Positions 31,658 to 33,889 of a stretch of DNA of 33,889 nt are shown one piece after another. The notes beneath the pieces are model-generated. The model was not told the origin of the DNA, did not search any database, and saw nothing but the letters and a program-made list of their open reading frames with translations. The DNA comes from Candidatus Jorgensenbacteria bacterium (GTDB taxonomy: Bacteria; Patescibacteriota; Minisyncoccia; UBA6257; GWB1-50-10). The DNA lies in NCBI GenBank assembly GCA_011050075.1, contig DRGK01000016.1, positions 1 through 33,889 on the forward strand, read 5' to 3'. The position numbers and the translations under genes were made by a program. The first letter of the stretch is position 1. Each line of letters begins with the position of its first letter.

Positions 31658-33405
31658 ACCAAGAGACCAAACAATGCCAAAATTGCAAGCAAAAGTTCAC
31701 GATTGAGCCTGATGACTTTGCGTTCTACGAGAAAATAGACGTACCGCCGCCTACACTTTGTCCTGATTGCCGTTATCAGCGCCGCATCGCAAACCGTAAT
31801 GAATGGAATTTCTATAAGCGGAAATGCGACATGTGCGGGAAAGATATGGTTTCCATATACAATCCTTTATATCCTGGACCGGTGTATTGCCAGAAGTGCT
31901 GGTGGTCTGACAAATGGGACCCGTTTGAATATGGTCGTGATATAGATTTCTCGAAACCTTTCTTTGAGCAGTTCTTTGAATTCCGGTACAAGGTGCCGCG
32001 TGTAGCTCTCGCGAATCACAACAGTATTAACTCAGAGTACAGCAACCAGTCGGAGGAGAATAAGAACTGCTACATGGTAGTGGCAGGAAGCAGAAGCGAA
32101 GAGTGTATGTATGGCAACTGGAATCAGGGAAGTAAGAACTGCGTTGATTGCTGGGCGGTAAAGGATTGTGAAATTATGTACGAGTCACTCAACTGCAGGA
32201 AGTGTTACCGCTGCCTGTTTGTGGAGAACTCTCTGGAAACCACCGATAGCTATTTTTGTATGGACTGCCGCGGCTGCAGCAACTGCTTCGGCTGCATCGG
32301 GCTGCGAAACAAGTCGTACTGCTGGTTTAATGAACAGCTCTCAAGGAAGGAATATGAGCAGCGACTGAGCGCCATACGATGGACACTGCAGACCATTGCC
32401 GATTTTAGAGAAAAACTTCAAGAACTATTATTCCGGGTTCCTGTTAAGTACTATCATGGAAGCAGGAACATCAATTCTGTCGGCGATTATATAGGTGGCA
32501 ATAAGAATACCAACATGGCATTTAATTGCCGTCTTTCAGAAAATCTGCGATATGGTCAAGATGCGTGGGAAGCGCGTGATTGCTTAGATATGACTGAAAC
32601 CCTTGATAACGAACTTGACTATGAAATGGAGGGAGCGGGATGGGGCAGTCATTGTATTGTTTCGGCAAAATCGTGGTACAACAACGACACACTTTATAGT
32701 GAGTTGAATTTTAGCTGCAACAATATTTTTGGGTGTGTTTCACTAAGAACAAAGTCTTATTGTATTTTAAACAAGCAGTATACTGAAGCGGAGTATAAAA
32801 ATTTAAAGAAGAAGCTGATTGAACACATGAGGAGCACTGACGAATGGGGAGAGTTTTTCCCGATTGAGACTTCACCTTTCCCGTACAATGACTCATTGGC
32901 TCAAGATTACTTTCCACTCACTAAAGAACATACCATCGCTCGCGGGTGGAAATGGTACGATAGTGACCTCCGTGACTATCAAGTAACATTGCCTCACAAT
33001 GAGTTGCCGACGACCATTGAGGAAATTTCCGACGATATTCTAAAAAAAGTTATCAGCTGCAGCACGCAGGATTCTGAGTCCGAGAAACAAAAACACCTCC
33101 GTTGTGCTACCGCATTTCGTCTCCACCCGGCGGAGCTCGCGTTTTACCGACGTCTCAAGTTGCCTATTCCACACCTATGTTTCCCGTGTCGCTTACAGAA
33201 CCGCCTTGCTCGCCGCAACCCTCGTAAACTCTGGCACCGCCAGTGCACGTGCGCGGGTGTGAAGTCGGAGAGCAAGGTGTACAAGAACACGGCTGAACAT
33301 TTCCACGGCGCCGACCATTGTCCTAATGAGTTTGAAACCTCATATGCACCAGATAGAAAAGAGATCGTTTACTGCGAACAGTGCTATCAAGCAGAGATTG
33401 CATAA
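31654..33405 (+). CDS. Tandem zinc-ribbon solenoid protein 8
   Basis: 583 residues. N-terminal ribbons intact: CQNC, CPDCR, CDMC and CQKCWW. Rich in Cys in the first half (ENKNCYMVVAG, EECMYGNWNQGSKNCVDCW, CRKCYRCLFVEN, CMDCRGCSNCFGCIGLRNKSYCWFN); second half NIFGCVSLRTKSYCILNKQYTEAEY, with the linker EWGEFFPIETSPFPYND. The Cys cluster before the C-terminal ribbon is stretched (CSTQDSESEKQKHLRC), then CFPCRLQNRL, CTCAG, HCPNEF and CEQCY. It starts in an ATGA overlap with the nucleotidyltransferase but ends two bases before the ATG of the next paralogue, the only junction in the array without overlap. Confidence 0.9.
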   Translation: MNQETKQCQNCKQKFTIEPDDFAFYEKIDVPPPTLCPDCRYQRRIANRNEWNFYKRKCDMCGKDMVSIYNPLYPGPVYCQKCWWSDKWDPFEYGRDIDFSKPFFEQFFEFRYKVPRVALANHNSINSEYSNQSEENKNCYMVVAGSRSEECMYGNWNQGSKNCVDCWAVKDCEIMYESLNCRKCYRCLFVENSLETTDSYFCMDCRGCSNCFGCIGLRNKSYCWFNEQLSRKEYEQRLSAIRWTLQTIADFREKLQELLFRVPVKYYHGSRNINSVGDYIGGNKNTNMAFNCRLSENLRYGQDAWEARDCLDMTETLDNELDYEMEGAGWGSHCIVSAKSWYNNDTLYSELNFSCNNIFGCVSLRTKSYCILNKQYTEAEYKNLKKKLIEHMRSTDEWGEFFPIETSPFPYNDSLAQDYFPLTKEHTIARGWKWYDSDLRDYQVTLPHNELPTTIEEISDDILKKVISCSTQDSESEKQKHLRCATAFRLHPAELAFYRRLKLPIPHLCFPCRLQNRLARRNPRKLWHRQCTCAGVKSESKVYKNTAEHFHGADHCPNEFETSYAPDRKEIVYCEQCYQAEIA

Positions 33406-33407
33406 AG

Positions 33408-33889
33408 ATGTCTAAAACACCCAAATTTGATAAAACATTAGACGTCTACTTCGCTCAATTGGAGTTGGATATAAAAAGCGGGCAGTGGCGAACGTGCAGA
33501 TTTTCTAAAGAAAAGTTTTACGTTCGACCTGAAGATATCAATTTCTATAAGAAGATTCGCGTGCCACTTCCGACACTTTCGCCGCGGGAACGGACTCGCA
33601 GAAAACTCGCTTTTACGAATGCGTACAATCTTTTTAAGGTAACATCGGCTTTTTCCGGAAAGTCAATTATTGCTTTATATCCACCATCAACACCTTATAA
33701 AATCTACGAGCACAAGATTTGGTTTGGGGATGAGTGGGATTCTATGGACTATGCCGTAGAGTACAAGGACCAAAAGAATTTTTTTGAACAGTATAAAGAA
33801 CTTCAGCATAATGTTCCCCGACATAATTTGTATGTTGATGGCACAAGCGTCAACTGTGATTATACGAACGGCGCGAGACGGTCGAAGAA
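33408..33889 (+). CDS. Tandem zinc-ribbon-like protein 9 (3' end outside window) with all eight N-terminal ligands altered
   Basis: At least 160 residues; the frame is open to the end of the window. An extra N-terminal stretch of about 22 residues precedes a part that follows the family scaffold: RPEDINFYKKIRVPLPTL matches IEPDDFAFYKKIDTPPPTF, and WFGDEWDSMDYAVEY matches WWGDGWDPMKYARDY. The zinc ligands are not kept: CxxC is CRFS, CPxCR is SPRER, the second ribbon reads TSAFSG and YEHKIW. The single Cys left from the first pair cannot form the usual site. VNCDYTNGARRSKK opens the solenoid region. ATG at 33408 is chosen because it follows the previous stop by two bases and the upstream AAAG is a weak ribosome binding site. 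Confidence 0.85.
   Translation, partial: MSKTPKFDKTLDVYFAQLELDIKSGQWRTCRFSKEKFYVRPEDINFYKKIRVPLPTLSPRERTRRKLAFTNAYNLFKVTSAFSGKSIIALYPPSTPYKIYEHKIWFGDEWDSMDYAVEYKDQKNFFEQYKELQHNVPRHNLYVDGTSVNCDYTNGARRSK

Noticed and set aside
19026-33889. Array read as insertion sequences, phage late genes or a CRISPR-like repeat
   Set aside because: No transposase, terminal repeats, phage motifs or short regular spacers; the repeats are whole diverged protein genes.
33408-33889. Ninth paralogue considered as a pseudogene
   Set aside because: The frame stays open for 160 codons and scaffold residues are conserved; only metal ligands changed.
1-33889. UGA recoded as glycine (as in Gracilibacteria/Absconditabacteria)
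   Set aside because: TGA ends nusB and nearly all genes of the array at proper protein ends, so the standard code applies.
1-33889. tRNA, rRNA or riboswitch genes
   Set aside because: I saw no cloverleaf, rRNA or known aptamer pattern in the intergenic gaps, which are nearly all under 100 bases.

Overview
The window is bacterial, standard genetic code (TGA is used as a stop), with every convincing gene on the + strand. Small compact genes, 4-bp ATGA overlaps, a SMC-like protein without a visible hinge, a sigma region 4/HARE-HTH protein, the two-gene DUF-like membrane protein/HerA-type ATPase set and, above all, a run of very large cysteine-rich zinc-ribbon proteins suggest a Candidate Phyla Radiation bacterium (Patescibacteria, most likely Parcubacteria). 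That placement is my inference from gene content; no rRNA is present to settle it.

Region 1 (1-1241) is the 3' end of a gene for an exported-looking Lys/Glu-rich protein with AGA/AGG-rich codon use unlike its neighbours. Region 2 (1524-5554) is a housekeeping cluster: rpmF, nusB, rnc and a short smc packed head to tail, then rpsP from its own promoter. Region 3 (5616-11873) holds a Mn-type superoxide dismutase, then a chain of MscS channel, two-helix small membrane protein and FAD-linked oxidase, and then a P-type cation ATPase with an altered phosphorylation motif. Region 4 (11896-14014) is secD-secF, closed by an 18-bp perfect stem-loop. Region 5 (14102-18569) has the sigma region 4/HARE-HTH protein, a two-helix membrane protein, a one-helix membrane protein with a HEPN-like motif and a HerA/TraM-type ATPase, closed by a strong terminator. 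Several promoters in regions 2-5 sit so close to the start codon that their mRNAs should be leaderless or nearly so.

Region 6 (18661-33889, end of window) is the striking part. After cutA and a short control region with a 13-bp near-repeat spaced by 20 bp and a perfect 16-bp palindrome come nine tandem paralogues (eight complete, 556-594 aa, one cut by the window edge) of a Cys-rich protein. Each complete one has an N-terminal pair of zinc ribbons, two related solenoid-like halves each ending in an LRNK-x-Y...N...KEEY block, and a C-terminal zinc-ribbon module that resembles the N-terminal one. Eight successive junctions have the same ATGA stop/start overlap, including both sides of a small HxGH nucleotidyltransferase inserted between the seventh and eighth paralogues. 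Individual copies have lost particular zinc ligands, two non-adjacent copies share a variant second ribbon, and near-identical DNA tracts between copies point to recent duplication or gene conversion. The function is unknown; the layout suggests a co-translated set of diversified binding proteins or subunits of one hetero-oligomer.
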